Assembly (NCBI RefSeq): GCF_026222555.1
Contig: NZ_CP098511.1
Span: 2,337,501-2,401,500, forward strand
Reading direction: 5' to 3'
Length of the DNA: 64,000 bases
DNA from: Aquimarina sp. ERC-38
Lineage (GTDB): Bacteria > Bacteroidota > Bacteroidia > Flavobacteriales > Flavobacteriaceae
Positions 9,661-17,930 of the stretch are shown one piece after another (positions within the stretch are counted from its first letter, which is position 1; the number at the start of each line of letters is the position of its first letter). The notes beneath the pieces are model-generated. The model was not told the DNA's origin. It was given only the letters and a program-made list of their open reading frames with translations, and ran no database searches. The translations under genes and the position numbers were made by a program.

Positions 9661-10146
9661 ATGAATTATCAAATTACTAAATCTACTCAAAGTGACTTAG
9701 GGCAATTACAACAATTTTTCTATGATGTTGTGACTAATTTTAAATCGCAAAGAATTATGAGTCTTGATACTCAGAAATATATGCGATTAGTTGCAGATAG
9801 AAATTTTTGGAACGATAAATTTAAAAATGCATTTGTATATACGGTAAAATTAAATAGTGAAATCCTTGGAGTTGCTATGCTGCTTAAAGACGGAACGATT
9901 CCTGTTTTATTAGTACATCATAACTATCGTAGAAAGGGTATTGCTACCCGCCTTTACCATACTTTGGAAGCAGTTGCTTTACATAATCACATTTTAGTTC
10001 TTAAAATCGCTATTGAGGAAAAAAGAACAGTGTTCTTTAAAAAAGTCGGATTTGAAATAGCTACAACTGTTCAGAAAGCTGTGGGAAGCGAGGATTTTAA
10101 AGAGTTAGTAGCCATAAAATATTTAAAATATTATTCTAAAAACTAG
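9661..10146 (+). CDS. GNAT-family N-acetyltransferase
   Basis: 161 residues with the GNAT acetyl-CoA-binding core: beta-strand IPVLLVHHNYRRKGIATRLYHTLE contains the R/Q-x-x-G-x-G/A pyrophosphate loop (RRKGIA), followed by LKIAIEEKRTVFFKKVGFEI, the typical final helix-strand with an FxxxGF element. The substrate is unknown. Its last 24 bases overlap the 3' end of the TonB-dependent receptor gene on the other strand, so the two transcripts must be antisense at their ends. Confidence 0.85.
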   Translation: MNYQITKSTQSDLGQLQQFFYDVVTNFKSQRIMSLDTQKYMRLVADRNFWNDKFKNAFVYTVKLNSEILGVAMLLKDGTIPVLLVHHNYRRKGIATRLYHTLEAVALHNHILVLKIAIEEKRTVFFKKVGFEIATTVQKAVGSEDFKELVAIKYLKYYSKN

Positions 10147-12657
10147 ATTAGGGGTAAAACCTAATCCCTCTTCTTCAATTTCTGTAATTTGGTTGTCAGA
10201 ACTTAAACGATAGTAGCGATTGGTAATATTATTTCTAGAAAATGTATTCCATACGGAGAGTCCTACCATACTTCTCAATTTATCAGACCATCGGAATTTG
10301 TAGGTTGCTGAAATGTCCATTCGTACATAGTCTTCCAGTCGATCAGAATTAGGAAATTCGTAGGTAATAGAATCAGTAATTGAAGTATCTGTATCAAAAC
10401 GGGGCAATGTACTAGGTATTCCAGTTCTCCAGGTAAGTCCTGCCGATACGGCTAATTTCCTGGTACTATAGGCAGCTGCTATATTTATCTGATGCCGAAT
10501 GTCGATGTTATTTTTAAAGTTGGAGTCTTCTAAGGTAGTAAACTCGTAATCATTTTGAGCATAGGAATACCCAATCCAAGTATTAAAATCTTTAATCTTC
10601 TTAGTAACTAAAAAGTCCATACCTTTTACGTTATAAGCACCGGTGTCATTTGCAAATTCATATTGATTTAAAAAACCCTGGCTTCTAGCTAAAATTCCAT
10701 TTACGTTTTTATAGTAAAAATCAGTTTGAATAAGGAAAGACCGGTTTTGATATTGTAAACCTGAAGAAATTTGTTGGCTTGTTACCACTGGAATAATTTC
10801 TAAAGGATTGTCACTGGTATCATCTGCAAGTACCCACCGTCTATTTTCAACACCTAAAAAATCATTTTGAAAATCAATAATCTGAGTGGTAGTCTGACTT
10901 TTTAATTCTCCTAACAATTCAAAAGTAAAATGCTTATTTAATTTTTGTTGATAACTGATTCTGGGTTCTACATAGGTTTTATCTAACTTAGTAATATAGT
11001 TTATGCGTAATCCGGCATTTAGCATTGTTTTTTTATTTAAAGAATTAAAAGAAACCTCGGTAAACCCACTATGCGTCCTTAATACATCTTTTTCACTAGC
11101 TATAAATCCGGGGTTATCAATTCTTCTTAGATTAGCAATTCCCGTTTCATTAAACTGGTAACCTATCTTTGCATTTATTTTATTAGAGACAGTACGATTT
11201 AAAATACTTTTAACCCCTGTTTCCAGTACGTCATTCCGCTGTATTAAAGTCTGATTATTAATTACATCAGAATTGTTAGATTCCAGGAGGTAGCTGGAAC
11301 CATATATAAAAATCTCGCTTTTCCAGTCCGGAGTCCAATCTCGAATATGGGAAAGTCCTAATGCATAATTATTTTGAGAAATACTACTTTGTTTTGAAGT
11401 ATTGTTGTTATCTTCCATACTATTTTCCTGAAATAGAAGATTATTGCCCATTAAGATCCCATTAACTTTTAGCATATCTTTTTTTCCAATTTTAAAAAGA
11501 CCCCGAATGCTCGCATCTCTAAATGAAAAATCGATATCAGAATTGTTCATATCTACTACTTCTGTATCTTGAAATGCTTTATCAAAAAATTGAGTATAGG
11601 TTGGTGTTTCTACAAAATCATTAATGGACCTTCTGAAAGCTATCTGAACAGAGGAATTTTTTGAAATGGGTGTGTCAACATAAATATCCGTACTAATTAG
11701 ATTTAACCCTGCGCTAGCGGTAAAAGTGTGTTGGACTTCATTACTGGTATTCATTTCAATAACCGAAGATACTCCATCACCGTAAGAAGCGTCCGTTCCG
11801 TTTTTATAAACTCTTACATTACTCGTGAGGTAGGGATTAAATGTAGAAATCAAACCAAAAAAATGACTGAACTGATACATTTTAATTCCATCCCAAAGAA
11901 TAAGATTTTGATCACGAGTACCTCCTCTTATATTTAAATCTGAGATAGTTTCGTTAGCACTGGTGATCCCTGGTAAAGACTGTAAGGTTTGTAGTAAATC
12001 CGGTTCAGTTAACCCTGGCAAAATACCAAAATCCGAATAGTCCAAAGAGATAGACCCATCTGAATTTTTGAAGATACCTTTTATTAAATAATTGGTAACA
12101 ACCACTTCTTCCAGATCAAGAGAGACTGTTTGCAATATAATAGGTTTACAGGTATTAGAAGTAAATTGTTTAGCTAAGAAGCGTTTTGTAATGTATCCCG
12201 GTGCTGAGATAACGATGGTTTCTTTCTCTTCTGTTGCTACAAAGTTGAATTCACCACGACCATCCGTTGTTTTTCTAAAATCATTTCCATTCACAACGGC
12301 TTCAATTGGATTGCCATTGATATTTGTGACAATGCCACATTTAACTATCGATTTAGCATCTTGAAGGTAAACCGCTATAATATTATTAGGCAATACTTTA
12401 AATTCAAGATTGCAATGTTTTTGAAAGTATTCTAATAAAACTAAAATTTCCTTTTGATCAGGTAAAGGAATCGGTATTTCAACATCTCTAATATCTCGAT
12501 CTAAATAGGAAAAGGTGTAAGGAGAAGTGTTAGAAACTTCTACCAATATAGCAGATAAACTCTTTTTTTTAATCTTAGCCTGACTAAAAACAAAAGAGAA
12601 TATAAAATAAAAAACTATGGAAAGTATATGTTTTCGTTTGTTTTTTCCGAAAGTCAA
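10123..12657 (-). CDS. TonB-dependent receptor with N-terminal STN domain
   Basis: An 844-residue outer-membrane active transporter. A signal peptide (about residues 1-26, ending FVFSQA) is followed by an STN (secretin/TonB N-terminal) signalling domain at about 30-100, a carboxypeptidase-regulatory-like beta sandwich at about 105-185 (NGNPIEAVVNGNDFRKTTDGRGEF), a plug domain near 200-320 (PDLLQTLQSLPGITSANETISDLNIRGG), and a beta-barrel ending in an aromatic residue (GFTPNLVFRIIF). It overlaps the FecR gene by 4 bases and forms the third gene of a sigma/anti-sigma/receptor unit. The STN domain is what such receptors use to signal to FecR. The substrate (ferric siderophore, glycan or other) is not evident, and no SusD partner is adjacent. 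Confidence 0.93.
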   Translation of the reverse strand: MTFGKNKRKHILSIVFYFIFSFVFSQAKIKKKSLSAILVEVSNTSPYTFSYLDRDIRDVEIPIPLPDQKEILVLLEYFQKHCNLEFKVLPNNIIAVYLQDAKSIVKCGIVTNINGNPIEAVVNGNDFRKTTDGRGEFNFVATEEKETIVISAPGYITKRFLAKQFTSNTCKPIILQTVSLDLEEVVVTNYLIKGIFKNSDGSISLDYSDFGILPGLTEPDLLQTLQSLPGITSANETISDLNIRGGTRDQNLILWDGIKMYQFSHFFGLISTFNPYLTSNVRVYKNGTDASYGDGVSSVIEMNTSNEVQHTFTASAGLNLISTDIYVDTPISKNSSVQIAFRRSINDFVETPTYTQFFDKAFQDTEVVDMNNSDIDFSFRDASIRGLFKIGKKDMLKVNGILMGNNLLFQENSMEDNNNTSKQSSISQNNYALGLSHIRDWTPDWKSEIFIYGSSYLLESNNSDVINNQTLIQRNDVLETGVKSILNRTVSNKINAKIGYQFNETGIANLRRIDNPGFIASEKDVLRTHSGFTEVSFNSLNKKTMLNAGLRINYITKLDKTYVEPRISYQQKLNKHFTFELLGELKSQTTTQIIDFQNDFLGVENRRWVLADDTSDNPLEIIPVVTSQQISSGLQYQNRSFLIQTDFYYKNVNGILARSQGFLNQYEFANDTGAYNVKGMDFLVTKKIKDFNTWIGYSYAQNDYEFTTLEDSNFKNNIDIRHQINIAAAYSTRKLAVSAGLTWRTGIPSTLPRFDTDTSITDSITYEFPNSDRLEDYVRMDISATYKFRWSDKLRSMVGLSVWNTFSRNNITNRYYRLSSDNQITEIEEEGLGFTPNLVFRIIF

Positions 12658-13568
12658 TCTTTATATAAAGTTATAATATTATGATTTATTGAATATTTTA
12701 ACTGCATTGGTACGATAATCGATTGCAACGCAGATTTAAAATCTGAATTTACAAAATTACCGGTAAATAACAGCTTAGAATCAATAGTATTATAATTTAT
12801 CTTTTTACCATACTGTCTTTCAAACTCTTCAATTACTAAATAAAGAGGAACACTTTTGAAGCTACTAACATTGTCTAACCAGGAAGGTGCGGATTGCAAA
12901 TCACTAAATTGATGAAGCGTACCTTCAACTAATTGAACGGATTGACCTTTAGTTAATTCATAATATTTTTTATTAACAGTTATACCTACTCTACCTTCAT
13001 AGCATTGAACTTGAAAAAAGGAACCGCGGTTAATAACATTAAACTCGGTACCTAAAACGCTTACTGTACCTTGTTTGGTTTTAACATCAAACTTTTTGCC
13101 TTTGGCTACTTTAAAATAAGCTTCCCCTTCTAACTTTACACTTCGATTATTCTTCCAATGTTCTTTATCGTAGGCTATAGTAGAAGCTGCATTGAGTACA
13201 ACTCTTGACTGATCTGGTAAGTTAAAACCTTTAGTTTCTGCAATGGTAGTCTGTAAGTTTTTACTACCATTGCTAGTAAAACCGATAAAATAAACAGCGA
13301 ACCCTAGAATAAAAATAGCTGCAATTCGAACCATCCAACTTACTATCGGGGTATCTAAAAATTTCTTTAATCTAGAATTTTGATTTCTAGTTTCTAATAA
13401 GTGTTGTAAACTTTCTTCTTGATTAAATTCAGGCGCCCGAAAAGATGTAGCTCCTTCTCCTATTTTTATTACAGACTGATAAACATCTAATTCCTCAAAA
13501 GCTTTCATTTCTGAGGAAGACATAGATTCTCGATTAAGCCATTTCAAAATTAATTCTTCCTTATTCAT
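12654..13568 (-). CDS. FecR-family anti-sigma factor
   Basis: 304 residues: a cytoplasmic N-terminal sigma-binding part (1-78), one membrane segment (about 79-98, WMVRIAAIFILGFAVYFIGF), the periplasmic FecR domain (about 105-200, NLPDQSRVVLNAASTIAYD and KLEGEAYFKVAKGKKFDVKT) and a C-terminal DUF4974-type STN-like domain (about 235-304). Proteins of this type hold an ECF sigma factor inactive until the cognate TonB receptor binds substrate. It sits between the receptor (4-base overlap) and the sigma factor (91 bases), the order expected for a Bacteroidota FecI/FecR system. Confidence 0.93.
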   Translation of the reverse strand: MNKEELILKWLNRESMSSSEMKAFEELDVYQSVIKIGEGATSFRAPEFNQEESLQHLLETRNQNSRLKKFLDTPIVSWMVRIAAIFILGFAVYFIGFTSNGSKNLQTTIAETKGFNLPDQSRVVLNAASTIAYDKEHWKNNRSVKLEGEAYFKVAKGKKFDVKTKQGTVSVLGTEFNVINRGSFFQVQCYEGRVGITVNKKYYELTKGQSVQLVEGTLHQFSDLQSAPSWLDNVSSFKSVPLYLVIEEFERQYGKKINYNTIDSKLLFTGNFVNSDFKSALQSIIVPMQLKYSINHNIITLYKD

Positions 13569-13659
13569 ATCTTTTCAAGCTTTATACTAGCAATATCTTT
13601 TCTTTTTACATATAAAACAACTCAAGAACAAAAATTCCTAACTTTTAAGTATAATTTTA

Positions 13660-14193
13660 TTATATTTTGTTAATTTCTTCCATTAATTTATCTACCGCTC
13701 CGTAGATTCTCTTTTCAACAGCCTTTTTTGATATACCAAGGATATCTGCAATTTCCTGGTGCTTTTTACCTTCGGCTCGATTCATTAAAAACGCAATTCT
13801 TTGAGCTTCACTAAGTTTATTTAACGCTATCTCGTATTTTTTAAAGTATTCTTTTTCTTCAAGTATTCGTTCCGGGTTGTTTTTATCCACATCCTTATGA
13901 TATGCAGAATAATCAGTTTGATATCTGAATCGAACGTTATCATGCTTTATATCATTCAAACTTAGATTCTTGGCAACTGTAAATAAAAAACTTTTGGCCT
14001 TATCCGGAGTGACCTCCTTACATAAATTCCAAAGTTTTATAAAAGCCTCCTGGACTTTATCCCCCGGATCTACTGCGTTACCATATTTATAGTAAATAAA
14101 ATCATGGAGGTTTTTTGCATGTTCTGCATGTAATTTCGCATAAATACCTTCATCACAAACGTTACTAAAAAGAGATTTAGTTTTTGATCTCAT
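13660..14193 (-). CDS. ECF-type RNA polymerase sigma factor (FecI-like)
   Basis: 177 residues with sigma region 2 (FIYYKYGNAVDPGDKVQEAFIKLWNLC, about 31-57) and region 4 (ALNKLSEAQRIAFLMNRAEGKKHQEIADILGISKKAVEKRIYGAVDKL, about 120-170) separated by a short linker, the two-domain build of extracytoplasmic-function sigma factors. It probably transcribes the FecR and TonB receptor genes downstream and perhaps other targets. The start ATG at 14193 gives a full region 2. No exact promoter box is seen just upstream. Confidence 0.93.
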   Translation of the reverse strand: MRSKTKSLFSNVCDEGIYAKLHAEHAKNLHDFIYYKYGNAVDPGDKVQEAFIKLWNLCKEVTPDKAKSFLFTVAKNLSLNDIKHDNVRFRYQTDYSAYHKDVDKNNPERILEEKEYFKKYEIALNKLSEAQRIAFLMNRAEGKKHQEIADILGISKKAVEKRIYGAVDKLMEEINKI

Positions 14194-14358
14194 ATATTTT
14201 TACATCAGGTAGAGAATTCTATTTTAGTAACTTAAAAAGTTGTAAATTTAAGAATTGTTATAGTTTTTTAATTGAAAAGAAGTTATAATTTGAAAAATAT
14301 GTTTTTATGGTAGGATATTGTTCGAATTAGTTGTTTTATAGATAGGAAATATCAGGTT

Positions 14359-15051
14359 ATGTGGTTTAACTTTTTTAAGAAAATAGCATTTTTCATCGTC
14401 TTTCTGCTCTGTTTGGTAAGTTGTCAGGTAGAGGAAGAAATGATGATTGAAGAAGAATTCGCAGAGTTAGTAGATAGCGAACTCTTAGAATTGCTTAGTA
14501 AAGTTGTATCAGATGATGATAGTGAGGTGATTGAAGTTATAGACGAAAATTGTTTTGTTGTAAAACTTCCGCATGATTTATTATTGCTGGATGGATATGA
14601 ACAAGTTCTTATTGAAAGTAAAGAACAATATGATAGTATTGTAGAACTAAAAGGAGAGGACTTTGTAGTTTGGTTTTATCCTATTTTTATCGATGAAAGT
14701 TTTACGGAAGGTACCGAAGTTTTAATTTTTGATGAAGATGAGTTAGAAGCTGCAGAGGTTTCCTTGTGTCCAAGGAAAGATAGCATAGTTAGTGATAATA
14801 TTCTTTGTATGGATTTTATGTATCCCTTTGATGTAAAGATGTTTGATACTAAGAGAAATTCTTTTAAAACATTGGCTATGAGTCATGACGAAGTGGTACA
14901 ACAACTGGTAAAGGATAAAAAGTCCTGGGACAGAGTTTCTATTAATTATCCTATTTATCTGAAGTGTTTAAGACTAGATGAAATATTTAAAGTTACTAAT
15001 AATGACGAATTGGAAGAATTTCTGAAAAGTAACGAAAATACATGCCTTTAA
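14359..15051 (+). CDS. Acidic lipoprotein of unknown function with internal duplication
   Basis: 230 residues starting with a lipoprotein signal (FFIVFLLCLVSC, lipid-modified cysteine at about residue 22), so it is probably anchored in the outer membrane or periplasm. The mature part is very acidic (VEEEMMIEEEFAELVDSELLELL). Two halves look related: ENCFVVKLPHDLLLLDGYE ending in VVWFYPIFI, and ILCMDFMYPFDVKMFD ending in RVSINYPIYLK. Each half has a Cys, a Pro-x-x-hydrophobic stretch and a final YPI strand. The family is not recognised. It diverges from the sigma factor gene across 165 bases and precedes the fasciclin gene. The link to either is only by position. Confidence 0.72.
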   Translation: MWFNFFKKIAFFIVFLLCLVSCQVEEEMMIEEEFAELVDSELLELLSKVVSDDDSEVIEVIDENCFVVKLPHDLLLLDGYEQVLIESKEQYDSIVELKGEDFVVWFYPIFIDESFTEGTEVLIFDEDELEAAEVSLCPRKDSIVSDNILCMDFMYPFDVKMFDTKRNSFKTLAMSHDEVVQQLVKDKKSWDRVSINYPIYLKCLRLDEIFKVTNNDELEEFLKSNENTCL

Positions 15052-15686
15052 TTGATTCTAATTGTTTACCATCACAGATTATTAGGGACCTTTCAAAAAA
15101 TCTAGCTCTAAGATTATCTTAAATTCTTAAAAGCATAGGTTTAACTCAGTATGGTACTTCCGTCTAGAAACAAGCAGAACATATAACACTCCTGCACGAT
15201 AAGAATTTCTAAAAAGTAATAAATTACTATCCTGTAATTTTAAATAATTTGTCTGTACTTGTTGCGAACCATAGTTGCAATAAGCTGAAAATTAGATCTT
15301 CATTTTTAATTCGCTTAATAGGACAGTAAAATAAGCAACTTAAAGAATCTTTTACTCCTTCTAGTATCTTTATGCTACTACATAATTTTTTAGCGTTACA
15401 ATACTTCAAATAGCAGATAACTGCGATCTTCTTCTATAATTTTTTATTTTATTAATTCATTTTGTTTAATAATTTACGTTTTTAATTAAACAAAAAGTTA
15501 AAATTTTATTAAAGTGATAATTCCTAGGTATGATTATCAGAAATCAAGTTGTTTAATGATTAGTATAAAAGATTAAACAATTTTAATTAGCGGAGAGGCT
15601 TATCTATACAACCGGTTGTCGCCATCAGCAAAGAATCCTTTGATTTAACGTACTACTATTCAATTAACACTTTAAAATTTATTAAC
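15052..15686. other. 635-base AT-rich gap upstream of the fasciclin gene
   Basis: No convincing gene. A 60-codon frame on the minus strand (15227-15409) lacks recognisable features. The region contains a perfect 12-base palindrome at 15608-15619 close to the next gene and otherwise AT-rich sequence. Confidence 0.5.
15608..15619. promoter_or_regulatory. 12-bp perfect palindrome upstream of the fasciclin gene
   Basis: ACAACCGGTTGT is fully self-complementary, 67 bases before the ATG at 15687. It may be an operator; the site is small and no binding protein is identified. Confidence 0.3.
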
Positions 15687-17843
15687 ATGAAAAATTATTT
15701 TAAAAAATTTCTATTACCCTTTATAAGCGTCATTATGCTGACCGTTTTGTTTTCTTGTCAGGAGGATGATAATAATAGTATACCGGAACCGGAACCTATA
15801 GGAATTGAAGAATCTCCTATCATTAGTTTTGATGAAATTGATGAGCTTACACAAAATACGGTAGATGGTGAATTAAACTTACCGGAAGATGACCAAGTAG
15901 TAACTAAAAACGGGATTAAAATAAGTAGAGAACGATTTACTTATGATTTTAACGCTGAGGTAAATAGTGGAAGTGGAGTAGGTACCGTTTTATCCGGAAG
16001 GTTAAGACTAAATATTACTCTATATCACGCAAGCTTTGCCCTTATACGGGGGAGACTCACTTTACCTGATGGAAGTAGAGCTCGTACCAGAGGGGCTATT
16101 GTAAGTGACGGTACTGTTTATCTGATTATTGAATTAGGAAGGTTTGATAGAGTTGCAGGTATCGGTAGGATAGGAAAAGACGGAAATCTTGCCGGAAGAT
16201 TCGCCTTATTTGCAAATGGCTTAGGACGCGGAGATTGGACTGCTGAGTTAGTAAACTCTACAGTACCTACACAAACCATTGTTGACTTGATTGTAGCAGA
16301 TGGACGTTTTACCTCTTTAGTAGGCGCGCTACAAGAAGCAGAATTAGTTGAAACTTTATCCGGAAAAGGACCATTTACCGTATTTGCTCCAACAGATGAA
16401 GCTTTTAGTGCTTTATCCGCAGTACCTTCCGGAGATGATTTACTCCAGGTATTATTATATCATGGGCTTAGTGGTAAGTTTAATACCCGTAAACTATTAG
16501 TAGAAAAAATGACGGAAACCTTACAAGGTAGTAAAGTCAAGGTGAGTTTAAATGATAATAATGAAATCGTGATTAACGATACGGTTAAATTATTAGAAGC
16601 TAATATTACAGGATCTAACGGTATCTTTCATGTTATTGATGCAGTGTTAATTCCACCAACTCCAAAGACTATTGTAGAAATCGCTGTGGAAACTCCTGAG
16701 TTATCAACTCTTGTTAGCGCAGTACAAGCAGCTGGATTGGTAGATGCCCTAAATGGCGAAGGTCCGTTAACCGTATTTGCACCAACTAATGATGCTTTTG
16801 CAGCTTTAAGTGCTTTACCAGAAGGAGACGCTTTAACTGAAGTATTGACGTATCACGTAGCTTCCGGAGCTTTTTCAGCAGCAGACTTATTAGAAAAACA
16901 AACGGTTACTACTTTACAGGGAGACGAAGTAACTATTGAGCAACAAGGTGATAAAGTTTTACTAAACGGCTCTATTGAAGTTGCTATTGCTGATATCGAA
17001 GCTTCTAATGGTATTGTGCATGTAATTACCGGAGTGTTAATTCCGGCTGTTGCTCCTTCAAAAACAATTGTAGAGATTGCTCTAGAAACTCCTGAGTTAT
17101 CGACTCTTGTTAGCGCAGTACAAGCGGCTGGATTGGTTGATGCCCTAAATGGCGAAGGTCCGTTAACCGTATTTGCACCAACTAATGATGCTTTTGCAGC
17201 TTTAAGTGCTTTACCAGAAGGAGATGCTTTAACTGAAGTATTAACGTATCACGTAGCTTCCGGAGCTTTTTCAGCAGCAGATTTGTTAGAAAAACAAACG
17301 GTTACTACCTTACAGGGAGACGAAGTTACTATTGAGCAACAAGGTGATAAAGTTTTACTAAACGGCTCTATTGAAGTTGCCATTGCTGATATCGAAGCTT
17401 CTAATGGTATTGTCCATGTAATTACCGGAGTGTTAATTCCGGAACAAGATAACACTCCCACCATATTAGATATAGTAAAGAAAAATGATAATTTTTCTAT
17501 CCTTTACGGTATAATTGGTAGTCTGGGATTAGAAGATGCTCTTAACGGAACAAACCCTATTACGGTATTTGCTCCAAACAATAGAGCTTTCCAAAAAAAT
17601 CCTGGTATATCAATGAGTGAATATGAAACTATCATTAAGAATCACATTTTGGCAGGTAGTTTTAAAGCTTCCAATTTGTTAGACCAAGGAAGCGTAAGGA
17701 ATATACAACAAAAGAAAATTACCGTAAAACAAGATAAAAAGGGTAATGTTGTTGTAGCAAATCAGGCAAAAGTCATTCGAGCTGATATTGAAGCATCAAA
17801 TGGTACGGTTCATATTATAAATGATGTACTTTTATTAAAGTAG
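15687..17843 (+). CDS. Four-domain fasciclin (FAS1) lipoprotein
   Basis: 718 residues. A lipoprotein signal (SVIMLTVLFSC, cysteine at about residue 24) is followed by an unassigned beta-rich region (about 55-195, with repeated Arg/Gly segments such as SGRLRLNITLY and GRLTLPDGSRARTRG) and four FAS1 domains at about 197-326, 327-458, 459-595 and 597-718. Each has the FAS1 signatures GPxTVFAPTxxAF and ASNGxxHVIxxVL. Domains 2 and 3 are almost identical in protein and DNA, a tandem duplication of 396 bases. FAS1 domains mediate adhesion to proteins or glycans, so a surface adhesion role is likely. The terminator follows at 17874. Confidence 0.93.
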   Translation: MKNYFKKFLLPFISVIMLTVLFSCQEDDNNSIPEPEPIGIEESPIISFDEIDELTQNTVDGELNLPEDDQVVTKNGIKISRERFTYDFNAEVNSGSGVGTVLSGRLRLNITLYHASFALIRGRLTLPDGSRARTRGAIVSDGTVYLIIELGRFDRVAGIGRIGKDGNLAGRFALFANGLGRGDWTAELVNSTVPTQTIVDLIVADGRFTSLVGALQEAELVETLSGKGPFTVFAPTDEAFSALSAVPSGDDLLQVLLYHGLSGKFNTRKLLVEKMTETLQGSKVKVSLNDNNEIVINDTVKLLEANITGSNGIFHVIDAVLIPPTPKTIVEIAVETPELSTLVSAVQAAGLVDALNGEGPLTVFAPTNDAFAALSALPEGDALTEVLTYHVASGAFSAADLLEKQTVTTLQGDEVTIEQQGDKVLLNGSIEVAIADIEASNGIVHVITGVLIPAVAPSKTIVEIALETPELSTLVSAVQAAGLVDALNGEGPLTVFAPTNDAFAALSALPEGDALTEVLTYHVASGAFSAADLLEKQTVTTLQGDEVTIEQQGDKVLLNGSIEVAIADIEASNGIVHVITGVLIPEQDNTPTILDIVKKNDNFSILYGIIGSLGLEDALNGTNPITVFAPNNRAFQKNPGISMSEYETIIKNHILAGSFKASNLLDQGSVRNIQQKKITVKQDKKGNVVVANQAKVIRADIEASNGTVHIINDVLLLK
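16665..17445 (+). repeat. Tandem duplication of a 396-bp FAS1 domain unit
   Basis: Copy 1 (about 16665-17060) and copy 2 (about 17061-17445) keep a constant offset of 396 bases (132 codons). They differ at roughly a dozen positions, nearly all third-codon positions; the one clear protein change is AVETP versus ALETP. This is a recent duplication, or one kept alike by gene conversion, inside a surface protein gene. Confidence 0.9.
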
Positions 17844-17873
17844 TATTCCTGTAACGGACTCAACTATAAATAT

Positions 17874-17914
17874 AGAGGGCTGTCTTACTAATGATTAAGA
17901 CAGCCCTCTTTTAT
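17874..17914. terminator. Bidirectional terminator between fasciclin and beta-helix genes
   Basis: A perfect 14-base stem (AGAGGGCTGTCTTA / TAAGACAGCCCTCT) with an 8-base loop and a T-run on the plus side lies between two convergent genes. Confidence 0.9.
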
Positions 17915-17930
17915 TGTTTTTGATCTAAGA

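Noticed and set aside
15227..15409. 60-codon minus-strand frame in the gap before the fasciclin gene
   Set aside because: No family pattern, no promoter box and unremarkable sequence; cysteine- and lysine-rich like random AT-rich translation.
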